A stretch of DNA of 64,000 nucleotides. Source: Aridibacter sp965216195 (lineage in GTDB: Bacteria > Acidobacteriota > Blastocatellia > Pyrinomonadales > Pyrinomonadaceae). The notes beneath the pieces were generated by a model. The model did not search any database. It saw only the letters and a program-made list of their open reading frames with translations, and was not told the origin of the DNA. Shown here piece by piece: positions 48,417 to 57,468 of this stretch; the stretch's first letter is position 1, and every line of letters begins with the position of its first letter. Location: assembly GCA_965216195.1 (NCBI GenBank), contig OZ244151.1, forward strand, positions 682,001 through 746,000, read 5' to 3'. Position numbers and translations under genes: made by a program.

Positions 48417-51332
48417 TTAAATATAAAAAGTCTCCTCATCTGGTCTCAGTGGTCTTCCCAGCCAAAGCGGTCTTCTCAATCCATTCGGTCCCGGAGCTGG
48501 GCGAGTCATTGCCAACCACTCCTCATAAACTTCCAAAGATTTGTTTGTATCGACGAAAACATCGCCGTATTTGTCATCTTCGCTGGCTTTTTCGACGGAG
48601 ACTCTTTGGTGCCAGCAGTGCATTCCGCTGATTGGGTCGGGGTGGACGGGGAAGGTTATGTTTTGGTGGACTCCGCCGTCTGACCAGAAGATTCTGGATG
48701 TGTCGTTATCGTCGGATTTGAACGGGCGGATTCCATCGGTAACACGCATTTTGTAGTTGCCTTCCGCGTCTTTGTCGATTCTTACCTGGTTGATCGCCCA
48801 ACGGTTGGCGGTTGCGTCTTGTTTTCTACGCCAGCGTCCGATGTGGTGCGAACAGGCAACAACGCCTGGTTTCATTCCTTCCGTTACCCAAGCTTTGTTG
48901 ACAAAATAGCCGATGTCTGTGTTTACACGAACGAGGTCGTTTGTTTTGATGTCCCATTTTTTTGCGTCTTCGACAGAAATCCAAAGCGGGTTTCGATGAG
49001 CAATTTCGGCGAGCCATTTGGCGTTTCCAGAACGTGAATGAATCAGCGTTGGCAAACGGAATGTTGGCACTAGAACGATCTCATTTTTGGATTCGTCGAG
49101 TTTTTCGGGATGTATGTGCGATTTGATGTAGGTCGGATATTTATATTCGCCCCATTTCCAATCGACCAACGTTTGCGAGAAAAATTCCTGTTTACGGGAA
49201 GGGGTTCCGAAACCTTGATGGGCAACGCCGTCAATCATCACGCCGATATTTTTGCCGTCTTTGCGAACGGTTCCCGTAGTTTCGTCGGTTTCAGAATCTT
49301 TCAAATCTTCGGCTGATAATTCATTTTCGTGAACCAAATATGTCGAAGGCTCAACCTCGAATGCACCATATTTACGCATATATTCAAGCGGCGTTAAATC
49401 TTCCTCTGCGGCTTTTTCTGGCAGCCCCGCGGTGGTTTCAAAGATGAATTGGTAATACTCGTCAATCGTGATTTTTTTATCTTTTCGATACGGCGAGTGG
49501 AAATGTTCGCGGATCCCCAGATCGCCGTCTTTGTCAATTCGCCACGAAAGTTCTATCCAAAATTCGTCTTCTTCCCACACTTCGCCCGGATTTGCTTCGT
49601 ATGTGTATTCGACCTCTTTACCTTGTTTTCTCAATGCTTCACGCAAAACGGGTTGGCGGAAACTGATCCATTTGGCAGAATGAGTTTCGTATGAGATTAG
49701 GTCGTGGCGTTCGGATGAATGTCCCATTGGAAGAACGTAATCGGCAAAATATGCGGTTTCGTTCCAAGTTGGCGTGAGTGCGATGTGTTGCCCGACTAAG
49801 TTTTTGTCAGACAGGGCATCTATCCAAGTAAACCCATCTGGATAAGTCCAAACGGGATTGAAAACGCGCGTGAAATAAGTGTCTAATTTTCCGCGTCCGG
49901 TTTTTAGGAAATGCGGAAGCAATTGGCTCATTTCGTAGTGTGCGAGCGGATATTCGTTAGGGAAGTGCAGTTCATTCCAGAATTTTTGTGCAGGCGGTTT
50001 GCTAAAAGGTTTTGGATGAAATTTGTTCCAAGCCGAAGGCATTGTTCCGCCGACTGTTCCAACGCTTCCCGTTAAAACGCTCAAAAAATGCAAACAACGC
50101 GAAACTGCCCAGCCACCGAGATTTCCTGCACCCGCCGCACGCCAGTTGTGTGTCGCAAAACGGCTTCCTGCCTCGCCAACTTTTTTAGCGACCTCACGAA
50201 TCATTTCGGCTTTCACACCGCTTTCAGCTTCTGCAAACTCGGGTGTATATTCGGCGTAGAGATTCTTTAGTTCGTCTATGAAATCATCAAATCGCAGGTC
50301 GGTACCGTCGGCAGTAGCCGATGGTTCAGATGAGCCCGCGCTCACGCTTGGGCTACCGACACGATCATCTGAGGACCTCAACTCCGTTAAACTTTCACGC
50401 CAATTCACCCAGTTGTAAAGAAACTCACGGTTATACCAGCCTTCATCCAGTAAGATTTTTGCGATTGCAAGCAAAACAGCCGCTTCAGAACCGGGATAAC
50501 TTGGCATCCAGTAATCCGCCATCGAAGCCGTGTTTGAAAGTCGCGGATCCATCACAGCCATTTTTGCACCGTTCATCAAGCCCTCCATGATGCGTTGGGC
50601 GTGCGGATTGAAATAGTGTCCCGCTTCGAGGTGTGCGGAAATGAGCAGCATAAATTTAGCGTTGGCGTGATCGGGCGAAGGTCTGTCCGCACCGTGCCAA
50701 ATTGCGTAGCCAAATCTCGCACCGCCAGAGCAAATCGTCGTGTGCGAATTGTGTCCGTCAACGCCCCAGGATTGCAAGATTCTATCCATAAATCCTTCGT
50801 GTCCCGGACGTCCAACGTGATAAACGACCTCGTTGCGTCGGTCTTCTTTTAACGCTTTGCGAATTCTTCCGGCGATATCGTCCAACGCTTCGTCCCACGA
50901 GACCCGCTCCCATTCTCCGGCACCGCGCTCCCCTTTGCGCCTTTGCGGGAACAGTATTCTGTCGACATCATTGATCTGATTGATCGTTGCCGGGCCCTTC
51001 GCACAATTCCTTCCACGACTGCCCGGATGATAAGGATTCCCCTCAAACTTGCGGACTTTCATCGTTTCCTTATCAATATAGCTCAACAAACCGCAGCCCG
51101 ATTCGCAGTTAAAACAAGTCGTCGGCACAATCTGATAATTCTTCTTCTCACGCTTTAAGCCGCTTTTCGCTTCATACTCTGTCCAATCATCCCACTTCTC
51201 AGGCGGCGGATAATTGGTAAGTCCACCAGGCTCTTCGATGCGGGGAAGTGCTTCCGCAGATTCAGGATGAAGGTTTTCAATAATACCGAGCTTTTCGGCT
51301 AGACCCTCGATGAATGTTGGTTTGTATTTCAT
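48417..51332 (-). CDS. Molybdopterin oxidoreductase catalytic subunit (CISM family)
   Basis: 971 residues. [4Fe-4S] site C73-x2-C76-x3-C80-x29-C110 (TTCFNCESGCGLL, RNCAKGP), Mo/W-bis-PGD ligand probably C201 in HTTICSGGARFG, and a C-terminal molydopterin dinucleotide-binding domain (PTFRLPTLIHSRSGNAKW). No Tat or Sec signal is visible, so it may be cytoplasmic or exported as a complex with its partner. The substrate is not readable; polysulfide, nitrate, formate, arsenate-type and others share this fold. Residues 320-347 come from a REP-like insertion. Its partner gene at 52226 is separated by a transposase. Confidence 0.88.
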   Translation of the reverse strand: MKYKPTFIEGLAEKLGIIENLHPESAEALPRIEEPGGLTNYPPPEKWDDWTEYEAKSGLKREKKNYQIVPTTCFNCESGCGLLSYIDKETMKVRKFEGNPYHPGSRGRNCAKGPATINQINDVDRILFPQRRKGERGAGEWERVSWDEALDDIAGRIRKALKEDRRNEVVYHVGRPGHEGFMDRILQSWGVDGHNSHTTICSGGARFGYAIWHGADRPSPDHANAKFMLLISAHLEAGHYFNPHAQRIMEGLMNGAKMAVMDPRLSNTASMADYWMPSYPGSEAAVLLAIAKILLDEGWYNREFLYNWVNWRESLTELRSSDDRVGSPSVSAGSSEPSATADGTDLRFDDFIDELKNLYAEYTPEFAEAESGVKAEMIREVAKKVGEAGSRFATHNWRAAGAGNLGGWAVSRCLHFLSVLTGSVGTVGGTMPSAWNKFHPKPFSKPPAQKFWNELHFPNEYPLAHYEMSQLLPHFLKTGRGKLDTYFTRVFNPVWTYPDGFTWIDALSDKNLVGQHIALTPTWNETAYFADYVLPMGHSSERHDLISYETHSAKWISFRQPVLREALRKQGKEVEYTYEANPGEVWEEDEFWIELSWRIDKDGDLGIREHFHSPYRKDKKITIDEYYQFIFETTAGLPEKAAEEDLTPLEYMRKYGAFEVEPSTYLVHENELSAEDLKDSETDETTGTVRKDGKNIGVMIDGVAHQGFGTPSRKQEFFSQTLVDWKWGEYKYPTYIKSHIHPEKLDESKNEIVLVPTFRLPTLIHSRSGNAKWLAEIAHRNPLWISVEDAKKWDIKTNDLVRVNTDIGYFVNKAWVTEGMKPGVVACSHHIGRWRRKQDATANRWAINQVRIDKDAEGNYKMRVTDGIRPFKSDDNDTSRIFWSDGGVHQNITFPVHPDPISGMHCWHQRVSVEKASEDDKYGDVFVDTNKSLEVYEEWLAMTRPAPGPNGLRRPLWLGRPLRPDEETFYI
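50298..50360 (-). repeat. REP-like palindrome inside the molybdoenzyme gene
   Basis: Inverted ends GTCGGTA and TACCGAC frame a hairpin AGCCC-GCG-CTCA-CGC-TT-GGGCT. The segment is read in frame and adds a Ser/Gly/Asp-rich loop (residues 320-347) between two conserved helices. Confidence 0.65.
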
Positions 51333-51340
51333 AGTTGTAA

Positions 51341-51468
51341 AACAGGCTGTTAGCCTGTTTTTAAATCATTTTTGTAAGTTGTGAACAGACTAACAGTCTG
51401 TTCTACGCTTAAAAAACACGCTGTTAGTTTGTTAACCACACTTTAAGTAAACAGACTGAAAGTCTGTT
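51341..51468. repeat. REP hairpin cluster on one side of the RAYT gene
   Basis: Three perfect hairpins and one decayed one: AACAGGCT/AGCCTGTT (51341-51359), GAACAGACT/AGTCTGTTC (51383-51403, then TAC), a degenerate copy near 51413-51433, and AACAGACT/AGTCTGTT (51450-51468), which overlaps the transposase stop codon. Confidence 0.85.
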
Positions 51469-52153
51469 ACTTATCTGCACGCCAACTCCATCGCCAATCT
51501 TGCCAGTTTCTGACAAGTCCGGCTTTGACGGGGTTATTCAAAGTGTATTTCACCACTCGAGCGAGTTCTTCGGCGTTGCGAACTTCGTGGTCGTAGCTTT
51601 CAGATTCCCAAAACGGTCCGGTGAGATTTAACATTTTGTTAGCCTGTCGAGCCGTGTAGCCTTTTAAAGACTGCATTATCTCGCCCAAAGTCGCTTCGGA
51701 ACTCTCAAATCTTAGTGGATTCGAGTACTTTATTTCTGTCAGTGATCTCTCATCGAGCAATGGCTTAAATACTACGTGAACGTGATTTGACATAATGCAA
51801 AACGCGATCAGTCGATAAACCTTATCGTGTCGGTATTTCAAACTTTCGGCAACCATATCGGCGATTGCTTCATTTTTTAACCAAACAATGTCCGCCTCTT
51901 CTTTGTGCAATACATCTTCATATTTTCTGAACCAGCGACGATGAAAATCAAGAAACGCTTTTTTTCGTTCTTCATCTGCAGTTTCAGTTTTGGTCAATCT
52001 CTTGTAGCGATGTTCTAAGTGTAGTTTTTCCTGTTTCCAAAGATTAATTACGCTTTTCGGAATCGAACCCGCCAACCTAAACGTTAGAAAGAGCGCAGCA
52101 CCTGGTGAATGCATATGCGGAAGTTTCCGTCTGTAAAACTGTTTATATTCCAT
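51467..52153 (-). CDS. REP-associated tyrosine transposase (RAYT)
   Basis: 228 residues, Y1 HUH family: LTFRLAGSIPKSV, metal motif CIMSNHVHVVFKP (HUH) and catalytic Tyr in SLKGYTARQANKML, then FWESESYDHEVRNAEELARVVKYTLNNPVKAGL. RAYTs are domesticated IS200/IS605 relatives thought to move REP elements. REP hairpins flank it on both sides. It is embedded between the two subunit genes of the molybdoenzyme and lies in the same direction. Confidence 0.94.
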   Translation of the reverse strand: MEYKQFYRRKLPHMHSPGAALFLTFRLAGSIPKSVINLWKQEKLHLEHRYKRLTKTETADEERKKAFLDFHRRWFRKYEDVLHKEEADIVWLKNEAIADMVAESLKYRHDKVYRLIAFCIMSNHVHVVFKPLLDERSLTEIKYSNPLRFESSEATLGEIMQSLKGYTARQANKMLNLTGPFWESESYDHEVRNAEELARVVKYTLNNPVKAGLVRNWQDWRWSWRADK

Positions 52154-52164
52154 CTTTGGTAAAA

Positions 52165-52224
52165 CAAGCCGCGGGCTTGATAATTTTCTGAGTTTATAAT
52201 GAACAGACTAACAGTCTGTTCTAC
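52165..52224. repeat. REP hairpins upstream of the RAYT gene
   Basis: CAAGCC-GCG-GGCTTG at 52165-52179 and GAACAGACT-AAC-AGTCTGTTC followed by TAC at 52201-52224. The latter is a 24-bp identical copy of 51383-51406 on the other side of the transposase. Confidence 0.88.
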
Positions 52225-52225
52225 T

Positions 52226-53848
52226 TTAACTCAACGGAATCCGCTGCGGTGCTTTAACCCATATGTGTTGGGCGAACGCTAGACCTATCAAGATCAATGC
52301 TCCCATCGCCGCAGTAGCGTCTAGGTCATCCGTTGTCAGCAACGCGATTAACGGTATAAAATTTCCGACGATGATCATTCCAAACCAGAATGCACCCGAA
52401 AAATGTCCTTTAGTTATTATTTTTATAACCTTATGAGCATCTTCGGTTGTATGCGTCGTGGTTAGTTCGATCGCGAGTGTGATCAAGTGAAAAGCGAGTG
52501 CTCCGATGGTTACAAAAACGAGTACAGATTGAAGACCGACGTGGTATTGAACCCAAAACCCGGCGAGCAAAAAAACAGCTAATCCTGCCATCAACGAATG
52601 CAGAATCATGTGAACTCCAAGCATCGGCGACTGCCAAAAATCACGTCCTTTTGCTTGTGCGAAAAGAAACGCCGTATAGACCGCCGAAAGCAACGCGAAT
52701 AAGACTGCAAACGGCTCAATAAATTTCAACAATTCCGTATAACCCGTAAACGAAGCGACGAGCCAGGTTGTTAAAAGTCCGCCGTAAGCGGTGATAATGT
52801 ATGCTCCGCGTGAAAGCCAGGATTTGAACTGAGGGCGAAGCAATACATACAAAAACCTGTCGGGACGACCGAGATCCTTGATGAGCAAAATTCCCGTAAT
52901 CGACAAGAAGATAAATGCGACGAGTGCGCCGATCTGTTTTAGCAGATCTGGAATTTGATAAAAGAAAAAGCCTGCGATTATCGGAATCAAAAATGCACCG
53001 GCGGCGATTGCTTTTGTTAGAACGTAAGCCGAAACTTCCCATCCCCAAAGCACACCTTTCGATGGTGCGTCATAAACCCTTTTTGCCTTTGGAACGCGGA
53101 CACTCTTGTCCGCTAGCTTTTCTTTGCCAACCTTTTCGGACGCAGAAGACGCATCCGGGCGGACAGGAGTGTCCGCGTTCCGGTTACTTCCCGCGTTCCG
53201 TCGGATTCGTTGCTCCGCATATTTTGCATATTTCCCAACTCCGCTTGCTTGGCTTGACCACATGTAATCGTCTTCGACTTCGGTTGCTGTCGGATTTATC
53301 GAAACTCTGTCGCCATCTATATAAAAAAGTTTCGGATTCGTACCTTTTTCGGGTTTGCGGACGGAAACTGTTTCGCGTGCAAGCAGATGGGAAATTTCTG
53401 TCTTTGGATTATCTATATCGCCCGAAATAATTGCGTGTTCGGGGCAGACGACAACACAAGCGGGTTCTAAACCGATATCCGTTCGATGCGAGCAATAGTT
53501 GCATTTTTGAGCAACCATTGTATCGGGATTTATAAAAATCGAATCATACGGACAGGCTTGCGTGCAGGCTTTGCAGGAAATACAACGGCGGTCATCAAAA
53601 TCGACGATGCCGTCTTGCCTCGTGTGCAAAGCTTCGGTCGGGCAAATATCAACGCACGGAGCATCGGCACAATGATTACAACGCATCACGTTAAAAAGTC
53701 TGCGTGTATCGGGAAATTCGCCTTTTTCGACGTATTTTACCCAAGTCCGATTTACGCCGATTGGAACGTCGTGCTCCGATTTACAAGCCACCGTGCAAGC
53801 GTGACAACCGATACATTTGCGGTTGTCTATGACAAAGCCAAAGTTCAT
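52226..53848 (-). CDS. Fused 4[4Fe-4S] ferredoxin / NrfD membrane subunit
   Basis: 540 residues. N-terminal DmsB/PsrB-like electron-transfer domain with sixteen cysteines in four clusters (C12-C15-C18-C22, C57-C60-C65-C69, C89-C92-C95-C99, C116-C119-C131-C135). A linker (about 200-258) contains a REP-derived segment. The NrfD/PsrC integral membrane domain follows with about eight helices from residue 270. It would carry electrons between the quinone pool and the molybdoenzyme encoded downstream. Fusion of B and C subunits is unusual though known. It starts the operon; a sigma70-like promoter lies about 85 bp upstream. Confidence 0.92.
   Translation of the reverse strand: MNFGFVIDNRKCIGCHACTVACKSEHDVPIGVNRTWVKYVEKGEFPDTRRLFNVMRCNHCADAPCVDICPTEALHTRQDGIVDFDDRRCISCKACTQACPYDSIFINPDTMVAQKCNYCSHRTDIGLEPACVVVCPEHAIISGDIDNPKTEISHLLARETVSVRKPEKGTNPKLFYIDGDRVSINPTATEVEDDYMWSSQASGVGKYAKYAEQRIRRNAGSNRNADTPVRPDASSASEKVGKEKLADKSVRVPKAKRVYDAPSKGVLWGWEVSAYVLTKAIAAGAFLIPIIAGFFFYQIPDLLKQIGALVAFIFLSITGILLIKDLGRPDRFLYVLLRPQFKSWLSRGAYIITAYGGLLTTWLVASFTGYTELLKFIEPFAVLFALLSAVYTAFLFAQAKGRDFWQSPMLGVHMILHSLMAGLAVFLLAGFWVQYHVGLQSVLVFVTIGALAFHLITLAIELTTTHTTEDAHKVIKIITKGHFSGAFWFGMIIVGNFIPLIALLTTDDLDATAAMGALILIGLAFAQHIWVKAPQRIPLS
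53091..53181. repeat. Inverted pair of REP palindromes within the Fe-S/NrfD gene
   Basis: GCGGACA-CTCT-TGTCCGC preceded by GGAAC (53091-53113) and, inverted, GCGGACA-GGAG-TGTCCGC followed by GTTCC (53159-53181). The spacer of 45 bp stays in frame. The first copy is identical to that at 19002-19024. Confidence 0.88.
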
Positions 53849-53932
53849 AAAGTTTTACCCTCGAAAAACACGAAAAAGACGCGAGATTCGATAAGGATTT
53901 GGTTTAATCTATCTGTCAGAAATGCTGAGTTG

Positions 53933-53962
53933 AGAATAGTTTGCAGGCTGTGGGTTTGTCAA
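53933..53962 (-). promoter_or_regulatory. Sigma70-like promoter of the molybdoenzyme operon
   Basis: On the minus strand a perfect -35 TTGACA (53962-53957), 18-bp spacer and -10 TATTCT (53938-53933). The predicted start gives a leader of about 75 bases to ATG 53848. Rest of 53849-54063 shows nothing else recognised. Confidence 0.6.
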
Positions 53963-54063
53963 AAGTTTAGTATTATTGGTTAGAGACTGAACCTGCTCTG
54001 AGCGTGGGAAATCTAAGTTAATCGAAGACACACTCCTTTGCGGCCGTGTTTCTGCCCGTTAAT

Positions 54064-54822
54064 TTAACTTCGTGCTCCGAGCCTTATCTCCTCAATCATT
54101 TCCTCAACGGCCCGGTACAAACCCGAAAAAACTGCTCGCGAGATGATGTTGTGACCGATATTAAATTCAGTAATCTCCGAGATTTCCGCCAAGGCGCCGA
54201 CGTTTCGATAGGTTAAGCCGTGACCGGCAGCGACTTTCAAACCCATTCCGCTTGCGTGAACAGCAGCATCGTGAATTCTTTTAACTTCGTGTGCCGCTTT
54301 CATAGCACCTTCGCCGTGAGCCGACTTTGCGCCAATCGTGGTTTCGGCATATTCGCCCGTGCATAGTTCGACCTGTTGCGCACCGATTGATTGAGCTGCC
54401 TCGATCTGTTTTTCATCCGGGTCGATAAAGATAGAAACGAAAATACCTGCGTCGCGCAAACGTTTGACCATCGCCCGAACCGGTGAAATATTTTTTACAA
54501 CATCGAGTCCACCTTCGGTTGTAACCTCGTTGTCGGTTTCGGGAACCAACGAAACGGCATCCGGCATTGTCTCAAGTGCGATCTTGAGCATCTCTTCGGT
54601 CGTCGCCATTTCAACGTTTAAATAAGTAGTAACGCATTCACGAAGGAGTGAGATATCTTTGTCCTGTATATGTCGGCGATCGCCGCGTATGTGTACGGTA
54701 ATGCCGTCTGCGCCTGCCTGTTCACAGATAACCGCAGCGGTGATGATGCTCGGTTCAATCGTTTTCCGAGCTTCACGGATGGTGGCGACGTGATCGATAT
54801 TTACATTTAGTTTGGCAGTCAT
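54064..54822 (-). CDS. pdxJ: Pyridoxine 5'-phosphate synthase
   Basis: Joins 1-deoxyxylulose-5-phosphate and 3-amino-2-oxopropyl phosphate to form PNP, the last ring-forming step of the DXP-dependent vitamin B6 pathway. 252 residues, TIM barrel: LNVNIDHVATIREARKT with catalytic residues, GADGITVHIRGDRRHIQDKD, VSIFIDPDEKQIEAAQSIGAQQVELCTGEYA and AAGHGLTYRNV. Complete. Confidence 0.96.
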   Translation of the reverse strand: MTAKLNVNIDHVATIREARKTIEPSIITAAVICEQAGADGITVHIRGDRRHIQDKDISLLRECVTTYLNVEMATTEEMLKIALETMPDAVSLVPETDNEVTTEGGLDVVKNISPVRAMVKRLRDAGIFVSIFIDPDEKQIEAAQSIGAQQVELCTGEYAETTIGAKSAHGEGAMKAAHEVKRIHDAAVHASGMGLKVAAGHGLTYRNVGALAEISEITEFNIGHNIISRAVFSGLYRAVEEMIEEIRLGARS

Positions 54823-54829
54823 ATGAGTA

Positions 54830-54864
54830 GTATCGAGTTTTAGGTTTTAAGTTTCAAGTTGTAC
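54830..54864 (+). repeat. Five degenerate heptamers upstream of pdxJ
   Basis: GTATCGA, GTTTTAG, GTTTTAA, GTTTCAA and GTTGTAC run head to tail just upstream of the pdxJ start. The 7-nt period matches the other heptad tracts, though the consensus here is GTTTnAn. Confidence 0.5.
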
Positions 54865-54921
54865 TGCAACGGGTTTCGCACGTTCCTCGCGGTCGCGTTT
54901 CCGCCTGTCCACGATAGCAAC

Positions 54922-55671
54922 TCACGAAGCTAGGAAACTTTCATAAATTCCCTTTCGCGAGTTTTTCCTAATCTCGCGCACTTCGTTAAACATCCTAATG
55001 CTGTCTCGAAAGATGCTTACTTTTGTACGCTCATCGTTGTTCCAACGAACGGGAATTTCTTTGAGCCTCAAACCGTTTTTATGTGCGACGTAAAGAAATT
55101 CAACGTCGAAGCCAAAACGATCAATGGTCATTCGATCAAGCAGAGGACGGAATATGTTCATACGAAAGGCTTTAAAGCCGCATTGTGTATCCCAAAAAGG
55201 AAGTCCGGTGAGCGCACGGACGAAAAGGTTGAAGACCTTGCCGCCTTGCTCGCGTCGCCATGGTTGGTGAGTTCCGATTAGGCTTCGGTCAAGTGCTCGC
55301 GAACCGAAAGTTACATCGTATTCGTCGTTTTGTATTGGAGCGATGAGTTTTTCGTACTCCTCAATTGGTGTGGAAAGATCGGCGTCGCTAAAAAGCGCGA
55401 TATCGCCTTCGGCTGAGGCCATCCCGGTTTTTACCGCGAATCCTTTTCCCCGGTTTTCGTCGTAACGTATAACGTTTGTTTTGGTTTTTGGAAACTCAGC
55501 GCAAGCGGATTTTGCGACATCCGTTGTTGAATCGGTCGAACCGTCGTCGATGACGATCAGCTCAGCGTCAAGATTACGTCGCTCGACGAATTCGAGAATT
55601 GTGCGAACGGTATCGCCAAGCCGAGCTTCTTCGTTGTAGGCGGGGACAATAATCGAGAGGGCATTGCTCAT
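54922..55671 (-). CDS. GT2-family glycosyltransferase (dolichyl-phosphate-glucose synthase type)
   Basis: 249 residues, GT-A fold. IIVPAYNEEARLGDTVRTILEF, IDDGSTDST, RGKGFAVKTGMASAEGDIALFSDADLSTPIEEYEKLI (DAD metal site), then RREQGGKVFNLFVRALTGLPFWDTQCGFKAFR. No transmembrane C-terminal segment. Likely transfers a sugar to a lipid carrier (polyprenyl phosphate) at the cytoplasmic face. Acceptor and donor are inferred from the family. Confidence 0.9.
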   Translation of the reverse strand: MSNALSIIVPAYNEEARLGDTVRTILEFVERRNLDAELIVIDDGSTDSTTDVAKSACAEFPKTKTNVIRYDENRGKGFAVKTGMASAEGDIALFSDADLSTPIEEYEKLIAPIQNDEYDVTFGSRALDRSLIGTHQPWRREQGGKVFNLFVRALTGLPFWDTQCGFKAFRMNIFRPLLDRMTIDRFGFDVEFLYVAHKNGLRLKEIPVRWNNDERTKVSIFRDSIRMFNEVREIRKNSRKGIYESFLAS

Positions 55672-55799
55672 TGTAAAGTATTATATGTTAAATGCTTGGC
55701 AAGTTTTTGTAAATTTTGCAGGATCGGGATTGGTAGCAACCCGAAGCTGCGGAAATGTGATCTAAATATGTTATATTTTAGGGCGTTGTAGCGTTTGTT

Positions 55800-57443
55800 A
55801 TGAACAAAACCTTTGCAGGGATAGCATTTATTTTAGTGGCACTTGGCACGCTCATTGGCGGCTTTTTTGGCAGATTACCGAATCAGTCCTCGGCAAAAGC
55901 TTCGCTAACGTCCGAATCAATTTCGGAAGATTTTCACGAAGCGCTAAATGTGGTTGATGGCAGCTACGTTTCGGAGGTCGATCGCGAGCGAGTTTTAAAA
56001 ACGTCTGCCCAACGTATGCTTTGGACTCTTGACCCACACTCATCCTTTTTTACTCGCGCCGAGTTCAAAAAACTTTACGAAGAGCAACAATCCCAGTTTT
56101 ACGGGATAGGAGTTTCGATTTTGCAACACCGAGACGGGGTTTATGTTCAGTCGGTTGTTCCGGGAACACCGGCAGAGAAGGTTGGAATGCGCTACGGAGA
56201 TAAAATCGTAGGTGTTGATGGTAAAAGCGCAAAGAAATGGTCGAGCGCCGAAGTTTCGAAAAACGTACGCGGCGAACAAGGGAAACCTGTGAAGGTGAAG
56301 GTCGAGCGAGTAAGTTCGAAGGAGCCTTTGGAATTCGAGATTTTCCGCGGAGGTGTTCCGCTTCCTTCAATCCGCAACTATTTCATGCTTGAAAACAACG
56401 TCGGCTACGTAGGGCTTTCAGGTGGTTTCCAGGAGACGACTTCATCGGAGTTGGATAAGGCAATTGCAGATTTACAGAAGGAAGGAATGAAGAGCCTCGT
56501 GCTGGATTTGCGGGGAAATCGAGGTGGATTGCTTCCGCAAGCGATCGAGGTTGTGAGCAAATTTGTCCCCCGCGGGCAAACTGTGGTTTCGGTAAAAGGG
56601 CGCTCACGGTTTTCACGGTCGAGGGATTTGCGCGCAGTAGGTGGATCGGTTCACGAATTTCCGCTTGTTGTTTTGATCGACGGAAACTCTGCATCGGCTT
56701 CGGAGATTGTTGCGGGTGCGGTTCAGGATTACGGACGCGGCCTGGTAGTAGGAAGCGATAGTTTCGGGAAAGGTCTGGTTCAGAAAGTTTTTCCTCTTCC
56801 ATACGGTACCGGCTTAACCCTGACTACAGCGAGATACTATACGCCTTACGGGCGTTCGCTTCAGCGAGATTATTCGGCCGGATCAATCTATGAGTATTTC
56901 ACCCACAGCAATGGGCGTGATGAGAATTTGCCGGAAGAGGAAGCAGAAGCAAAGAAACCGGAAGGTAAGCCCGTAAAGACAGCCGGCGGCAGAACTTATT
57001 ACGGTGGGCGCGGAATCGAACCCGATTTAAAAGCACCACCTTTAAAATTTGACGATCTCCGGTATCGATTGCTTGAAGCAGCGTTTTTCTTCTCTCGCGA
57101 ACTCGTAGCGGGAAAAATTGGCGGTTTTGAATCATTCAAGATGGCCAAACAGAATTTCGAGAAACGCATTCCGAAAGATGACCTTAAAATCAACGACTCG
57201 CTTTTCGAACGTTTTGTTTCCTTTACGATAAAGGATGAAAAGAATGGACTCACAAGGGCAAACATTTTAAGCCGTGCCGATTATGCAAAAGCGCGTCTGC
57301 GCGAGCAGCTTGCTACCGCGAAATACTCCGGCGAAGCAGGTGTCCAGGTTCTATTGGAGAATGATCCCCAAGTGCTGTCTGCAGTCGAAGCCGTTCCCGA
57401 AGCTGAAAAACTCATAGACTCGGTGATGGTCATGAACCGGTAG
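55800..57443 (+). CDS. S41 C-terminal processing protease with PDZ domain
   Basis: 547 residues, CtpA-type. N-terminal membrane anchor (IAFILVALGTLIGGFFGRL), N-terminal helical domain with LDPHSSFFTRAEF, PDZ domain about 90-175 (QFYGIGVSIL, RYGDKIVGVDGKSA), then protease core LVLDLRGNRGG, catalytic Ser in IDGNSASASEIVAGA and Lys in DSFGKGLVQKVFP, and TTARYYTPYGRSLQ. The C-terminal 120 residues are unassigned, with charged helices. A periplasmic protease for protein quality control or wall enzymes. Confidence 0.93.
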   Translation: MNKTFAGIAFILVALGTLIGGFFGRLPNQSSAKASLTSESISEDFHEALNVVDGSYVSEVDRERVLKTSAQRMLWTLDPHSSFFTRAEFKKLYEEQQSQFYGIGVSILQHRDGVYVQSVVPGTPAEKVGMRYGDKIVGVDGKSAKKWSSAEVSKNVRGEQGKPVKVKVERVSSKEPLEFEIFRGGVPLPSIRNYFMLENNVGYVGLSGGFQETTSSELDKAIADLQKEGMKSLVLDLRGNRGGLLPQAIEVVSKFVPRGQTVVSVKGRSRFSRSRDLRAVGGSVHEFPLVVLIDGNSASASEIVAGAVQDYGRGLVVGSDSFGKGLVQKVFPLPYGTGLTLTTARYYTPYGRSLQRDYSAGSIYEYFTHSNGRDENLPEEEAEAKKPEGKPVKTAGGRTYYGGRGIEPDLKAPPLKFDDLRYRLLEAAFFFSRELVAGKIGGFESFKMAKQNFEKRIPKDDLKINDSLFERFVSFTIKDEKNGLTRANILSRADYAKARLREQLATAKYSGEAGVQVLLENDPQVLSAVEAVPEAEKLIDSVMVMNR

Positions 57444-57468
57444 TGACTTGAGTTTAGAGTCCACAGAA

